Shown: positions 8,243 through 17,938 of the stretch, piece after piece
Numbering within the stretch: position 1 is the first letter of the stretch
How the letters are laid out: every line of letters starts with the position of its first letter
NCBI RefSeq assembly: GCF_000422905.1
Contig: NZ_AUGY01000063.1
Location: 1-50,424, forward strand
DNA from: Paenibacillus alginolyticus DSM 5050 = NBRC 15375
Lineage (GTDB): Bacteria; Bacillota; Bacilli; Paenibacillales; NBRC-103111
Reading direction: 5' to 3'
DNA length: 50,424 nucleotides
The notes under the pieces: generated by a model
The model's database searches: none
Told to the model about the DNA's origin: nothing
What the model saw: the letters and a program-made list of their open reading frames with translations, nothing else
Made by a program: the position numbers and the translations under genes

Positions 8243-8818
8243 TTAAATTCTCCTAATATTTGGGAAATCACGCAAATAATTTATTATTTTATCAGGTTCT
8301 AAGTTCTCAAGTATCAGAGAAGCATCAACAAAGTCATTACTATATTGTTTACCAATTAAAATATTATGTTTAATACCGGAATTCAATCCTGCTTCGATGT
8401 CAGTAATACTATCTCCAATTAAAATCGATTGTTGTGGATCAATATCAAATAATTGCAATGCATTTAAAATCATACCTGGATTAGGTTTTCTAAAGAAGCT
8501 ATCTTTTTTATATTTTCCTATGCCATGTATTGGGTGATATGGACAATAATATACTTTGTTTATTTTAATATTTTGTTTTGTAAATTCATTAACCATCCAG
8601 TTGTTCAAAATATGAAAATCTCTTTCAGAATAAAAACCTCTACCAATTCCAGCTTGATTAGTGATCACAATTATTAAGTATCCTGAATTTACGAAATGTT
8701 TTGCTAATTCAAAGATACCATTTACAAATTCAAAATCCTCAATTTTATAAACATAATTTTTTTCAACATTTATCACACCATCACGGTCAAGAAAAAGTGC
8801 TTTATTCAAAAAACTCAC
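8243..8818 (-). CDS. gmhB: D-glycero-D-manno-heptose 1,7-bisphosphate phosphatase (HAD family)
   Basis: HAD phosphatase that removes the C7 phosphate before nucleotide activation of heptose. The catalytic LFLDRDGVIN and the later IGDSITDIEAG are present over 191 residues. The zinc-binding loop of E. coli GmhB (Cys-X-His then Cys-X-Cys) is only half kept: CPYHP is there, but the second pair is replaced by DSFF before RKPNPG. The start is GTG at 8818 with AAGGA upstream; it overlaps the hddC end by 17 bases. A histidinol-phosphatase role is the family alternative, but three adjacent heptose genes make GmhB much more likely. Confidence 0.88.
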   Translation of the reverse strand: MSFLNKALFLDRDGVINVEKNYVYKIEDFEFVNGIFELAKHFVNSGYLIIVITNQAGIGRGFYSERDFHILNNWMVNEFTKQNIKINKVYYCPYHPIHGIGKYKKDSFFRKPNPGMILNALQLFDIDPQQSILIGDSITDIEAGLNSGIKHNILIGKQYSNDFVDASLILENLEPDKIINYLRDFPNIRRI

Positions 8819-9497
8819 CTATTTCCTTCTGTGCTCTCATATAATCCTCAGGTACTCCAATATCAATAAAATATCCTTCAGATAAGTAGCCGTAAAACTG
8901 AAGTTTATTTAAATATAATTGCAAAAATTGACTCTCAAACGAAAATTTATCAGGAAGAACTATGTTATTAAAGAGATTGCTTTTTAGTAAATAAATACCT
9001 CCATTAATCATTCCTGCCGCGGTTATCTTTTTTTCATGAAAAGCAATAATGCGATCTAGACTAACCTCAACTGTACCGTATCTATCAAAATGATTCATAA
9101 GTTTTAATGAAATAGACAAATCAGCATTCTTTGATGTTTGAAACTCTCTCATTTTATGAAGATCCACTTGAAAAAAAGTGTCTCCATTCAATACAAAGAC
9201 CTCATTTGATTTTACCTTTTCTAAAGCGACTCTAATTGCTCCACCTGTACCAAGCGGCTCATTTTCTACCGAGTAAACTAGCTCAATTCCCCTGTATGCT
9301 TTACCAAAATAGTCTTCAATAATTTCATGTTTATATCCAGTTGAAAGTACTACTCTACTAATACCGAATTTCTTCAAGTAATCTAATATATAGCAGAGGA
9401 AAGGGATACCTCCTACTGGTGCCATGGGTTTCGGAACGTTAGATACGACACTCCTTAACCTTGTACCAAATCCACCAGCCAACACAATTGCTTCCAT
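8802..9497 (-). CDS. hddC: D-glycero-alpha-D-manno-heptose 1-phosphate guanylyltransferase
   Basis: Nucleotidyltransferase that makes GDP-D-glycero-alpha-D-manno-heptose. The 231-residue chain begins with the pyrophosphorylase signature GGFGTRLRSVVSNVPKPMAP and has a metal-binding LNGDTFFQ. Guanylyl specificity is inferred from the company of hddA, gmhA and gmhB, the set known from Aneurinibacillus thermoaerophilus. The ADP-forming hldE route is not indicated because no bifunctional kinase/adenylyltransferase is present. AAGGG lies 9 bases before the ATG, and gmhA ends 3 bases upstream. Confidence 0.88.
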   Translation of the reverse strand: MEAIVLAGGFGTRLRSVVSNVPKPMAPVGGIPFLCYILDYLKKFGISRVVLSTGYKHEIIEDYFGKAYRGIELVYSVENEPLGTGGAIRVALEKVKSNEVFVLNGDTFFQVDLHKMREFQTSKNADLSISLKLMNHFDRYGTVEVSLDRIIAFHEKKITAAGMINGGIYLLKSNLFNNIVLPDKFSFESQFLQLYLNKLQFYGYLSEGYFIDIGVPEDYMRAQKEIGEFFE

Positions 9498-9500
9498 AAA

Positions 9501-10088
9501 TTAAAACCCTTTTCTGAAGATAGCTTCTTCAACAACAGCGCAGATGATATGTCCAATTAATATATGTGATTCTTGAATGCGCGGTGTTTCATTTGAAGGC
9601 ACCTTTATACAATAATCACAAAGATCAAACATTTTACCTCCAGTATCACCTGTAAGTCCCACTGTTATTATTTTTTTCTTTTTACATTCTTCAAGAGCTC
9701 TAATTACATTTTTTGAATTACCAGAAGTAGATATCCCAATAAACATATCTCCCTCTACTCCATTAGCTTGAATCTGTCTTGCAAATAATTCTTCATATCC
9801 ATAGTCATTTCCGATTGCTGTTAAAATTGACGTATCAGTAGTAAGCGCAATAGATGGAAGTCCTGGTCGATCAAAATAGAATCTGCTAACAAATTCTCCT
9901 GCAATATGTTGAGCATCTGCAGCACTCCCCCCATTGCCTGCAATTAATGTTTTATTACCTTTCTTATAGACATTTACTGCTAACTCAGATACTACCTTAA
10001 TTAAATTAGTTAGTTCAGAATTATTTAATATCGTCTTCTTCAACTCGTATGAATCTCTTATTTGATTATTAATAAAATTTTGCAACAT
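9501..10088 (-). CDS. gmhA: Sedoheptulose-7-phosphate isomerase
   Basis: First committed step to nucleotide-activated heptose: sedoheptulose 7-phosphate to D-glycero-D-manno-heptose 7-phosphate. The 195-residue SIS-domain protein has the GNGGSAADAQHIAGEF signature near residue 50 and GISTSGNSKNV around 110, as in GmhA. The start codon directly abuts the stop of hddA. DiaA-like SIS proteins are the nearest alternative, excluded here by the complete heptose operon. Confidence 0.93.
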   Translation of the reverse strand: MLQNFINNQIRDSYELKKTILNNSELTNLIKVVSELAVNVYKKGNKTLIAGNGGSAADAQHIAGEFVSRFYFDRPGLPSIALTTDTSILTAIGNDYGYEELFARQIQANGVEGDMFIGISTSGNSKNVIRALEECKKKKIITVGLTGDTGGKMFDLCDYCIKVPSNETPRIQESHILIGHIICAVVEEAIFRKGF

Positions 10089-11114
10089 TTAAGCTTTCCA
10101 TCCTTCCGTACCTACTGAAGTAAAGTGAAAATTTATAACTTCTCCGTCTAATTTTCTTAATTCTCTAATCAAGCTTAACCTTCTGACGGGATCTACCATA
10201 AATATCATAAACCCACCACCACCGGCACCTGACACCTTACCAGCGTATGCACCGGACTCCATTGCAAGATCATATATTCGATCGATGTTACTATTTGAGA
10301 TGGAACTAGCCATTCTTTTCTTAGCTTCCCATGATTTCCCTAAATACTCAGCAAATTTCCGCAGCTCACCTTTTAATATTGCCTCTTTCATAATTAAAGC
10401 ATCTGCCTTTAGCTCATGCATGGCCTGCAATGATTTTTCATTCTTGTTCTCTGCGTTTTTAACTTGTTCCTTGATAATATTTGCAGACTCTCTTGATGCT
10501 CCCGTATAGTAAAGAACAATAGAAGTTTCGAGTTCATTAATAACCCAGCTCTTTATACGCAATGGGTTTACAATTACTCGATCCTCCGCATAGAATTCAA
10601 TAAAATTAAACCCTCCAAATGTCGCAGCATATTGGTCCTGACGGCCGCCACTTAACCCTACATCAATCCGTTCTATTTCATAAGCTAAATGTGCTATGTC
10701 ATACTCCCCAAGTGGCAAATTCATCCACTCGACAAATGCTTGCAATATGGCTACAACCATTGTTGATGATGAGCCTAATCCGGATCCTGCAGGTGCATCA
10801 GAATATGTTATCATTTTAAATGATAAGGGAACTGATTGATTAAATTCTTTAATAATCCTATTATAGATACCTTTATGTAGATCAAGTAGTCCATCTAATT
10901 CTAATTTCCCACAACTTTTTGATTCAAAAAACTCATTCCGATCTGCAGCATAAAATGAAATTGAATTATCATTACTTGTTTCAATCGTGCAATAGGCATA
11001 CATATCTAAAGTTGCATTTAGAACATATCCACCGAACTCATCGCAGTATGGGGACACATCTGTCCCTCCACCCGCAAGTCCTAACCTAAGAGGGGCTTTC
11101 GACCTTATAATCAA
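10089..11114 (-). CDS. hddA: D-glycero-alpha-D-manno-heptose 7-phosphate kinase
   Basis: GHMP-family kinase that phosphorylates C1 of heptose 7-phosphate with ATP. The 341-residue chain has RLGLAGGGTDV near the N terminus, the ATP-binding PAGSGLGSSSTM near residue 107 and the C-terminal KVSGAGGGGFMIF. The start is TTG with AAAGGA eight bases upstream, immediately after the TAA of the large glycosyltransferase gene. It opens the contiguous hddA-gmhA-hddC-gmhB block. Confidence 0.93.
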   Translation of the reverse strand: MIIRSKAPLRLGLAGGGTDVSPYCDEFGGYVLNATLDMYAYCTIETSNDNSISFYAADRNEFFESKSCGKLELDGLLDLHKGIYNRIIKEFNQSVPLSFKMITYSDAPAGSGLGSSSTMVVAILQAFVEWMNLPLGEYDIAHLAYEIERIDVGLSGGRQDQYAATFGGFNFIEFYAEDRVIVNPLRIKSWVINELETSIVLYYTGASRESANIIKEQVKNAENKNEKSLQAMHELKADALIMKEAILKGELRKFAEYLGKSWEAKKRMASSISNSNIDRIYDLAMESGAYAGKVSGAGGGGFMIFMVDPVRRLSLIRELRKLDGEVINFHFTSVGTEGWKA

Positions 11115-14100
11115 TTAAAGTTTCCTTTCAATGTTGAAATCTAATGAGATAGTAGAAAGGACACTTTCTACTGAAAAGTATTTTTGAACATAGTTATAGG
11201 AATTTCTTGAATATTGAGTTAGTAATGTATCATTGTTATATAACTCCAATACCTTCTGAGCGAACTCCTGAGGATCATTGCATGTGAGTAAATAGGATTC
11301 AATATTAGGTAAACCTTCAGCCCCAATGCTCGTAGTTACAATAGGGACCTGATGATACAGTGCTTCAACCACTTTACCTTTAACTCCAGCTCCATACCTT
11401 AATGGCACTACTACAATTTTCGATTTTCTATAATAATTATTCAGTTCATCATCACTTACAAAACCAGTAATAGTAATATTATTTGAGTGATAACTTAATA
11501 TTTCATCTGGTGGATTAGATCCAACTATATAAATTTTCAAATCATTCATATTCTGTAATATTAATGGGAATACTTCTTCCAAAAACCATTTAACAGCATC
11601 AATATTGGGTTTATGTGCAAATCCCCCCACAAATAATAGATCCATTCTTTCCTGGAAATTTGGTGTCGCTTTCTCAATCTCATCGTAAATATATGCAGGT
11701 ATCGCTTTAACATTGAGGTTAGGTATATGATTCTTCAACTCATCAACTTCAACTTGTGATGGGTAATAGACAATATCAGCTTTTCGACATATTTCTAGTT
11801 CTTTTAACATCCATTCCTTCGAGGAATCAAGTAACTTAGAATTATTAATAAGCTCATATTCTCTTAATTCTCTCAAATAATGTAAATCATGACCATAGTA
11901 AATAACTTTTGAGTTCGAATATCTTTTAATAGTATCAATATACTGTTCTGCAATATGAGGGCGATTTAAAAAAGTGAAATCAATATATTCTCCATTGCTC
12001 TTAATCCAATCCTTCCAATGCTTTGAATACCAATTACCATACAGAACTTCAATGCCCATTAGCTCCAAAGCTGAAGTATAAGGCTCATGTTTGAAAAAGT
12101 TATCGCCTAAAAATTTCACATTGAACCCAATACTTTTAAATAGCTTTAAGTATTGAAATACAGTTCTGCTCCCTGCATCTTTATCAAAATGAGGAACATA
12201 ATGATCAATAACTAAAATCGTCTTTTTAAACCTACTTCTATCTCTAGCCAGAAATACATTTTGAGCATTATCAAATTGGCCAGAATTCAATTCCATTTTC
12301 CACTTTTCAATAAACTTTTCTTTATTAGAAATTTGGTAACTTTTTATACCAGAACCAGTATCAGTCCCATGCGAAATACCTTCAAAATGAACAACAATTG
12401 ATTTCGGTTGAAGCACAACCTTATATCCTTGCTTTCTGACTTCAAAGGCTAAATCAGAGTCTTCAAAATAAGCAGGAACATAACGTTCATCAAAACCACC
12501 AATTACATTCCACAAATCCGCACGAATCATGATTGCAGCACCAGAAATGTAGTCCACTTCTTTTACATAATTATATTCAGGTTTTCTCGGGTCATCCAAT
12601 CTGCCGTAATTCCAACCGCTTGCATCATTCCAAATGATACCTCCGGCTTCTTGAAGTCTACCATCCGGATAAACCAATTTGGATCCAACCATTCCTATTT
12701 TACTATTATTTTCGACTAAATCCACCAAATATTTTAACCAGTTTTCTTGAACATTAGTGTCATTGTTCAAAAAGAAAATATATTTCCCTTTTGCATGTTT
12801 CGTCGCGTTGTTGCAATTTAACAAAAACCCTCTATTGCCTCCATCACGAACTACACTAATATTTTCAATATAACTTGTTATATGGGTAGTTTCATCAGTT
12901 GACATATCATCAGCAATAATTACTTCATACGTAATGCTATTTGTATTTATTGCAATAGATTTTAAACATGAGTAAGTATAGTCCCATTGATTATACACAG
13001 GAATAATTATAGAAACCAATGGTTTTTCATAAATTGGAAATACGATCTTCTCTTTTACTTGATTGGAATCAATCAATTTAATTTCCACTTGTTTAACTTC
13101 ATCATGTCGATTCATGTAATTATCAATTCGGCTTCCTATGTTCCCCACATCTTCAGTATTCATGTAATATCGTAATTTCTTCAAATTAGATTTATTCAAA
13201 CTTCTTATCATTTTACGCGGTTCTTTTATTGATTTAGAAACTAGTTTAACGACCAATCTTCTTTTACTACTCATAGGAATTAACTTGTCTCTAAGACGAT
13301 AATAATTTGTAAGAAGCTTCCAACCTCTAGAACGATATATATTTTCTAACGCTCTATCACTTTCTAAGAGAAGATTAATATGACCGTCTTTGTTCTTGGG
13401 TTCCTGATCTTGATTATATATTTTTTGGTCGTGACCACCGATTTTTATACGATCGTTATTGATTCTTTCTATGATTTCATCTAAATTCCAATTTTCAATA
13501 CCATATTCGATTCCAACTCTACGGAGAATCTCATCACTATCCATCAATCTTTTTTCTAAATCCAACTTCAATTTATCTTTTTCAAACTGGCAATCAAATA
13601 ATGCCTGATTTGAATCAAGTATTCTCCCTTGAGAATCAATCACCTTACCTTGTAGAACAATCGTCTTTTCTTGTAAATCAATTAATATATTCTTTAACCT
13701 ATTTATTTCAGCTGAAAGCTCTCCAATATTGCCATCTAAATATTTAATATGTGCATTTTTTTCTTCTACCTCATCTTGAAGAGACAATATTCTATTCAAC
13801 ATCTCACTGTATTTATCAGCAAAAAGTATGGATGAACCTATTGGTAAGCTTCCAATGTGTACATCACTACAAATAGCTACAAAGTATGTTCCTTCTAGAT
13901 CGGGGTTGTCTTGCTCTAGTTTCATTTGTCGAATATTTTCTTCATCTATAAACTTAGTTATGACCGATGTAACTTCATTTTTCTGATGGAAAATCTCAAT
14001 TTCTTGGAAATAATCTCCAAGAAATTCATTGAGCTCTTCTTTATAAAACTCTTTAATGTGAAAAGGGTTTTGATAATTACGTAGGTCAGAATAAATATGT

Positions 14101-14513
14101 TTATTTGGTGTTGAGATTATTAATATACCATCATGTTTAAGTACTCTTTTTATTTCCTTAAGAAATGTTTTCTGCAGTGTTTCATTTACATGCTCAATAG
14201 TCTCAAAAGAAACAATTACATCCATTGAATGATTTTCTATTGGCAAGTTTTCAATTGATGCAGTTTGGAATGAAAGGTTTTCTTTTATATAACTTGTTCT
14301 TGCGTGTTGTATTGTTTCATCACTAATATCAATCCCAATAACCTTAGAAGCAGTATCTGAAAGTATGGATGATCCATAACCTTCACCACATGCAGCATCA
14401 AGAACTATTTTACCTTTTACTAACTCTGTAATCGATAAATATCGTTGTAAATGCTCAACTTTTATTTGCGTTTCTGTTAGATGAGGCACAAATCGTTCAC
14501 CAGTAAATTTCAT
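11115..14513 (-). CDS. WsaE-like multidomain protein: methyltransferase, coiled coil, GT2 and GT4-type glycosyltransferase
   Basis: 1132 residues in four parts. Residues 1-210 form a class I methyltransferase (VLDAACGEGYGSS). About 235-330 is a long coiled coil. About 497-740 is a GT2 domain with SIIIPVYN, ADDMSTDE, LNNDTN and FEDSDLAFEVR. About 766-1125 is a GT-B domain with FVGGFAHKPN and YGAGVKGKVVEA. Length and order match WsaE of Geobacillus stearothermophilus, which adds the 2-O-methyl cap and transfers rhamnose to its S-layer glycan. The ATG at 14513 is chosen because GAGGGTG lies 8 bases before it; a frame from 14552 lacks such a site. It probably elongates and caps the chain, with the coiled coil perhaps acting as a molecular ruler. 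Sugar specificity is inferred. Confidence 0.83.
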   Translation of the reverse strand: MKFTGERFVPHLTETQIKVEHLQRYLSITELVKGKIVLDAACGEGYGSSILSDTASKVIGIDISDETIQHARTSYIKENLSFQTASIENLPIENHSMDVIVSFETIEHVNETLQKTFLKEIKRVLKHDGILIISTPNKHIYSDLRNYQNPFHIKEFYKEELNEFLGDYFQEIEIFHQKNEVTSVITKFIDEENIRQMKLEQDNPDLEGTYFVAICSDVHIGSLPIGSSILFADKYSEMLNRILSLQDEVEEKNAHIKYLDGNIGELSAEINRLKNILIDLQEKTIVLQGKVIDSQGRILDSNQALFDCQFEKDKLKLDLEKRLMDSDEILRRVGIEYGIENWNLDEIIERINNDRIKIGGHDQKIYNQDQEPKNKDGHINLLLESDRALENIYRSRGWKLLTNYYRLRDKLIPMSSKRRLVVKLVSKSIKEPRKMIRSLNKSNLKKLRYYMNTEDVGNIGSRIDNYMNRHDEVKQVEIKLIDSNQVKEKIVFPIYEKPLVSIIIPVYNQWDYTYSCLKSIAINTNSITYEVIIADDMSTDETTHITSYIENISVVRDGGNRGFLLNCNNATKHAKGKYIFFLNNDTNVQENWLKYLVDLVENNSKIGMVGSKLVYPDGRLQEAGGIIWNDASGWNYGRLDDPRKPEYNYVKEVDYISGAAIMIRADLWNVIGGFDERYVPAYFEDSDLAFEVRKQGYKVVLQPKSIVVHFEGISHGTDTGSGIKSYQISNKEKFIEKWKMELNSGQFDNAQNVFLARDRSRFKKTILVIDHYVPHFDKDAGSRTVFQYLKLFKSIGFNVKFLGDNFFKHEPYTSALELMGIEVLYGNWYSKHWKDWIKSNGEYIDFTFLNRPHIAEQYIDTIKRYSNSKVIYYGHDLHYLRELREYELINNSKLLDSSKEWMLKELEICRKADIVYYPSQVEVDELKNHIPNLNVKAIPAYIYDEIEKATPNFQERMDLLFVGGFAHKPNIDAVKWFLEEVFPLILQNMNDLKIYIVGSNPPDEILSYHSNNITITGFVSDDELNNYYRKSKIVVVPLRYGAGVKGKVVEALYHQVPIVTTSIGAEGLPNIESYLLTCNDPQEFAQKVLELYNNDTLLTQYSRNSYNYVQKYFSVESVLSTISLDFNIERKL

Positions 14514-14575
14514 AACACAGTCACCCTCAGCTATATTATTGAATATTATCATTAAAACTTCTCATAATTTCATAA

Positions 14576-15655
14576 TCAATCAATAAACGAAATTATTTTT
14601 TCCCGTTCAACTCCTAACAAAATGAGTTGTTGCACTAGTTCTTGATTGTTTTGATTAGTCTCAGAAGCAATAATAATTTTACAATTATAAAATGCACTGT
14701 CGATGAGTGGTTTAATTGTAAGATTCGTATTCGCAATTTCATTTATTTTATTAAGAAAGGATATACAATCCTCACGAACTTTACCTGTACCAAATATAAT
14801 AATATCTGAATTGTTATTCTCTAAGCACCAATTTAAAAACCTCTCATTTTGATACTTCTCAGATGAAGTTAATTGTTCTATTTCATTTTTTTTGTTGATA
14901 AAAACTTTAAGATTAATCTTGTCTGCAACATCCAATTCGTTTATTTTTTTATCAAACAATGCTTTTGTAAAGCGGTACAGTTCAATATCATACTCATTAG
15001 ATTGATATATGGCATCTAATAAATCATTTGGTAAATCCTCTTGTCTTTGTCTTAATTTAGTTACATTTTTTTTAGCATAGAAAGATATTTTCCAACCAAG
15101 TAATTGTTTTAGCATGAATACAGATTCATCAAACCGCTCTGTTAAACCTACAAACAGAAATTTTTTCAAAACATTCTCCTTGGCCCTCTCTAAATCACCT
15201 AAATTTAAATCCCTCATAATAACACCTGAGATATATCTTGTTTGCAAATTATTTAAGTCCCCATATGGAGTCTTTAATTTATTAAAATCTTTTAGAGTTA
15301 GATTGTTTTTCATTATTTCGTTATAGTATGGAATCGTAGGGTTTTCCAATATATACGAATACACGGAAATTATGTGCTCAATTGGATTCCTTAACATTGC
15401 AATATAATTAAACGACCTATTAAAGTACCTGTGAATTCCATAAGGGAAATGTCCCTGTATACACTTGATTTCATCTATATTATCAATATCATTTATGGCA
15501 TTTAATGATTCTGGGAGCCCCCAAGGCATGTATATTTCTTTTAAATCTTTCGGGTTATCATACTGTCTTCTAATTATTCCTTGCATAGTAGTTCCCGCAG
15601 TCTTTGGAACATGTACATGAATGATTATCTTATTTATATCCTTTGTATATTCCAT
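14576..15655 (-). CDS. PAPS-dependent sulfotransferase (sulfotransferase family 2)
   Basis: 359 residues. HVPKTAGTT at residues 15-23 is the loop that binds the 5'-phosphosulfate of PAPS, and MLRNPIEHIISVYSY near residue 85 carries the Arg and Ser that bind its 3'-phosphate. A second, Rossmann-like C-terminal part begins with IIIFGTGKVRED near residue 280; its role is unknown. AAAGG is 9 bases before the ATG at 15655 and would overlap the ATG nine bases earlier, so the later start is preferred. Its place between Wzt and the WsaE-like gene suggests sulfation of the exported glycan. No signal peptide is visible, so it should act in the cytoplasm. Confidence 0.83.
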   Translation of the reverse strand: MEYTKDINKIIIHVHVPKTAGTTMQGIIRRQYDNPKDLKEIYMPWGLPESLNAINDIDNIDEIKCIQGHFPYGIHRYFNRSFNYIAMLRNPIEHIISVYSYILENPTIPYYNEIMKNNLTLKDFNKLKTPYGDLNNLQTRYISGVIMRDLNLGDLERAKENVLKKFLFVGLTERFDESVFMLKQLLGWKISFYAKKNVTKLRQRQEDLPNDLLDAIYQSNEYDIELYRFTKALFDKKINELDVADKINLKVFINKKNEIEQLTSSEKYQNERFLNWCLENNNSDIIIFGTGKVREDCISFLNKINEIANTNLTIKPLIDSAFYNCKIIIASETNQNNQELVQQLILLGVEREKIISFID

Positions 15656-15697
15656 TTTTTTCATCCTTTAATAAATAATATTTTTATCTTAATCCTT

Positions 15698-16969
15698 TCA
15701 GATTTGATTAAATTCGACATCATCCAAATTAAGTAACCCTTGAAGCGAGTATCTCTTGTTATTAATAATATTGAAAATATAAGCATCATGTACAAGACAA
15801 TGTTGTATGTGGTCTTCTTGAGAGCCAGACGCTAAAGCTGGAGTCAAAGTATATGCACCTTTATTTAAGGAAGGTAATGTAAGTTTAAAACAATAACTGA
15901 CTATATCTAATGGTTTTAATTCTGGCACCTGCTTTTGCATTACATAAGTATTACACTGACAAATAATATTTCCTATTCGATCTTTCAATGTAAAGCCTAC
16001 TATTGGATCTTTTATATTTTCAATCGATTTAACTTTTATAATTATCTTTACAGTTTCTAATGGGCTAAACATACTATTTTTTTCATTGGTTCTATGATCA
16101 TACATGGAAATTCCTAATATTTGGACCTTATTGTCGCCAATGACGTCTAAATTATCAGGTAGATCATCAATATCATCATCTTTTATTGACTCTAATGATC
16201 CTATAGGATCCAATCCAGTGGACTTAAACATTTTAGAACCTAACATAAAAGCTTGATATTCTTTAGCAATTTCTTTGGGATGCCCAACATCTATTACATT
16301 ACCATTATCTAACCAAATAACTCTATCACAGTAATTTACTACAGTTGCCATATCATGTGAAACAAACAATACAGTTTTATTTTGTTTTAATTCCTCTATT
16401 TTCCGAAAGCATTTTTGTTGAAACCTCATATCCCCTACACTAAGTGCTTCGTCTACAATCAAAATATCTGGCTCGACGTTAATTGAAACAGCAAATGCAA
16501 GTCTGACAAACATCCCGCTTGAGTATACTTTAACAGGCTGATAAATAAAATCACCAATATCAGCAAAAGACAATATTGTTTCTAATTTTTCATCAATCTG
16601 CTCTTTTGTAAATCCCATTATGGCACCGTTCAAATAAATGTTTTCTAAACCAGTATATTCAGGGTTAAAACCGGCACCTAGTTCAAGTAGTGCTGAAACT
16701 TTACCATTCACTATAATAGAACCTGAAGTTGGAGTTAATAAACCAGTTATCATTTTTAATAAAGTCGATTTACCAGATCCATTTTTACCTATTATACCAA
16801 CAGACTCATTTTTATTAATTTCCATACTAAGTTCATTTATTGCATAGAATACATTATGATACTTCCTACCAAAAAGATTAATAGCTTCCTTTAACCGATC
16901 AGTCGGCTTATTATAAAGCTTATAAATTTTGGATATATGATCCAATGAAATAGCAAATTTATTATTCAT
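15698..16969 (-). CDS. wzt: Polysaccharide ABC exporter ATP-binding subunit with a C-terminal recognition domain
   Basis: 423 residues. The N-terminal ABC domain (about 1-240) has GKNGSGKST, the signature YSSGMFVRL, DILIVDEAL and a switch His in LFVSHD. After a linker, residues about 285-415 form a beta-rich domain of the Wzt C-terminal type, which in O9a-like systems binds the modified non-reducing end of the finished glycan. With a cap-making methyltransferase and a sulfotransferase in the same operon, it would couple chain capping to export. AAGGAG lies 11 bases before the ATG; the Wzm gene ends 15 bases upstream. Confidence 0.9.
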   Translation of the reverse strand: MNNKFAISLDHISKIYKLYNKPTDRLKEAINLFGRKYHNVFYAINELSMEINKNESVGIIGKNGSGKSTLLKMITGLLTPTSGSIIVNGKVSALLELGAGFNPEYTGLENIYLNGAIMGFTKEQIDEKLETILSFADIGDFIYQPVKVYSSGMFVRLAFAVSINVEPDILIVDEALSVGDMRFQQKCFRKIEELKQNKTVLFVSHDMATVVNYCDRVIWLDNGNVIDVGHPKEIAKEYQAFMLGSKMFKSTGLDPIGSLESIKDDDIDDLPDNLDVIGDNKVQILGISMYDHRTNEKNSMFSPLETVKIIIKVKSIENIKDPIVGFTLKDRIGNIICQCNTYVMQKQVPELKPLDIVSYCFKLTLPSLNKGAYTLTPALASGSQEDHIQHCLVHDAYIFNIINNKRYSLQGLLNLDDVEFNQI

Positions 16970-16984
16970 GTAATAATAATCTCC

Positions 16985-17779
16985 TTAGAGAACGTCAGCA
17001 AAATGTGGACGTAATTTTTTAAAAATGAAAATTCCCATTAACAACAAACAAATAGTAATCACCCAAAAATTTATAGTTAGATTAGGATGTTCCCAAAACC
17101 ATTTATGGTAAATAAACGTATCCCTATACCCTTCAACTATATAATATACTGGATTTAATTTTATAAATTTGTGGTATCGTTCTGGAACAGTAGAAATTGA
17201 ATAAAATATAGGAGTTAGCCAAAATCCGAATTGAAGTAACATAGCTATAATCTGCCCTATATCCTTCAAAAAAATGACAAGCGAGGAAGTTATCAATGTT
17301 ATTCCTAAAGTTAAAAAGAAAATACATATAAGATAATATAACACCTGTAAAATATAGATATTGGGACTAAAACCATAAACTAAGAACATAAAATTAAGAA
17401 ATACTATAAAAAATATATGAACAAAAAGTGCTGAATATATTTTAACAATTGGAAGAATGCTGATTTGAAAAACTACTTTTTTCACTAAATAACTATTATC
17501 TAAAATAGCATTGGTTCCTGATTGAATGCTTTCCGATAGAAAAAACCAAGGTATCATTGCTGTTGATAACCATAATATAAATGGAAAATTATCAATAGGC
17601 GTTGATTTAAAACCAACTTGGAATACAAACCAAAAAATCAAAATCTGTATTAGAGGCTGTACAAAACCCCATACAATACCAAGATAAGAACCTAAATATT
17701 TTGACTTAAAGTCTTTTTTGGATAAATCAAATATCAATCTTTGTTTATTGGTTAGATCCTTAAAGAAATTGCCAAACAT
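16985..17779 (-). CDS. wzm: Polysaccharide ABC exporter permease
   Basis: 264-residue inner membrane permease of the ABC-2 type with six hydrophobic segments and an N-terminal DLTNKQRLIFDLSKKDFKSK amphipathic interface helix, typical of Wzm/TagG proteins. It should move the undecaprenyl-linked glycan outward with Wzt. The ATG at 17779 is preferred because AAAGGAGAG lies seven bases upstream; a frame extending to 17824 has no comparable site. It is the first gene of the leftward glycan run, divergent from cysC. Confidence 0.9.
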   Translation of the reverse strand: MFGNFFKDLTNKQRLIFDLSKKDFKSKYLGSYLGIVWGFVQPLIQILIFWFVFQVGFKSTPIDNFPFILWLSTAMIPWFFLSESIQSGTNAILDNSYLVKKVVFQISILPIVKIYSALFVHIFFIVFLNFMFLVYGFSPNIYILQVLYYLICIFFLTLGITLITSSLVIFLKDIGQIIAMLLQFGFWLTPIFYSISTVPERYHKFIKLNPVYYIVEGYRDTFIYHKWFWEHPNLTINFWVITICLLLMGIFIFKKLRPHFADVL

Positions 17780-17870
17780 GTGCTTTCTCTCCTTTAACGC
17801 ACTCATCGAACTCTTAAAGTGCAAATATTAAACGCTTAATCTGGTTTGATAAAACTCTTTAATAGTTACA

Positions 17871-17898
17871 TTGAAATATATTTTTATAAATGTATACT
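17871..17898 (+). promoter_or_regulatory. Sigma-A-type promoter for cysC
   Basis: TTGAAA (17871-17876) and TATACT (17893-17898) are separated by 16 bases, 41 bases before the cysC start. Both hexamers match the consensus in five of six positions. Confidence 0.6.
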
Positions 17899-17938
17899 TA
17901 CATTATTACAATATAATATTAGGAGCAGGTATCTAATT

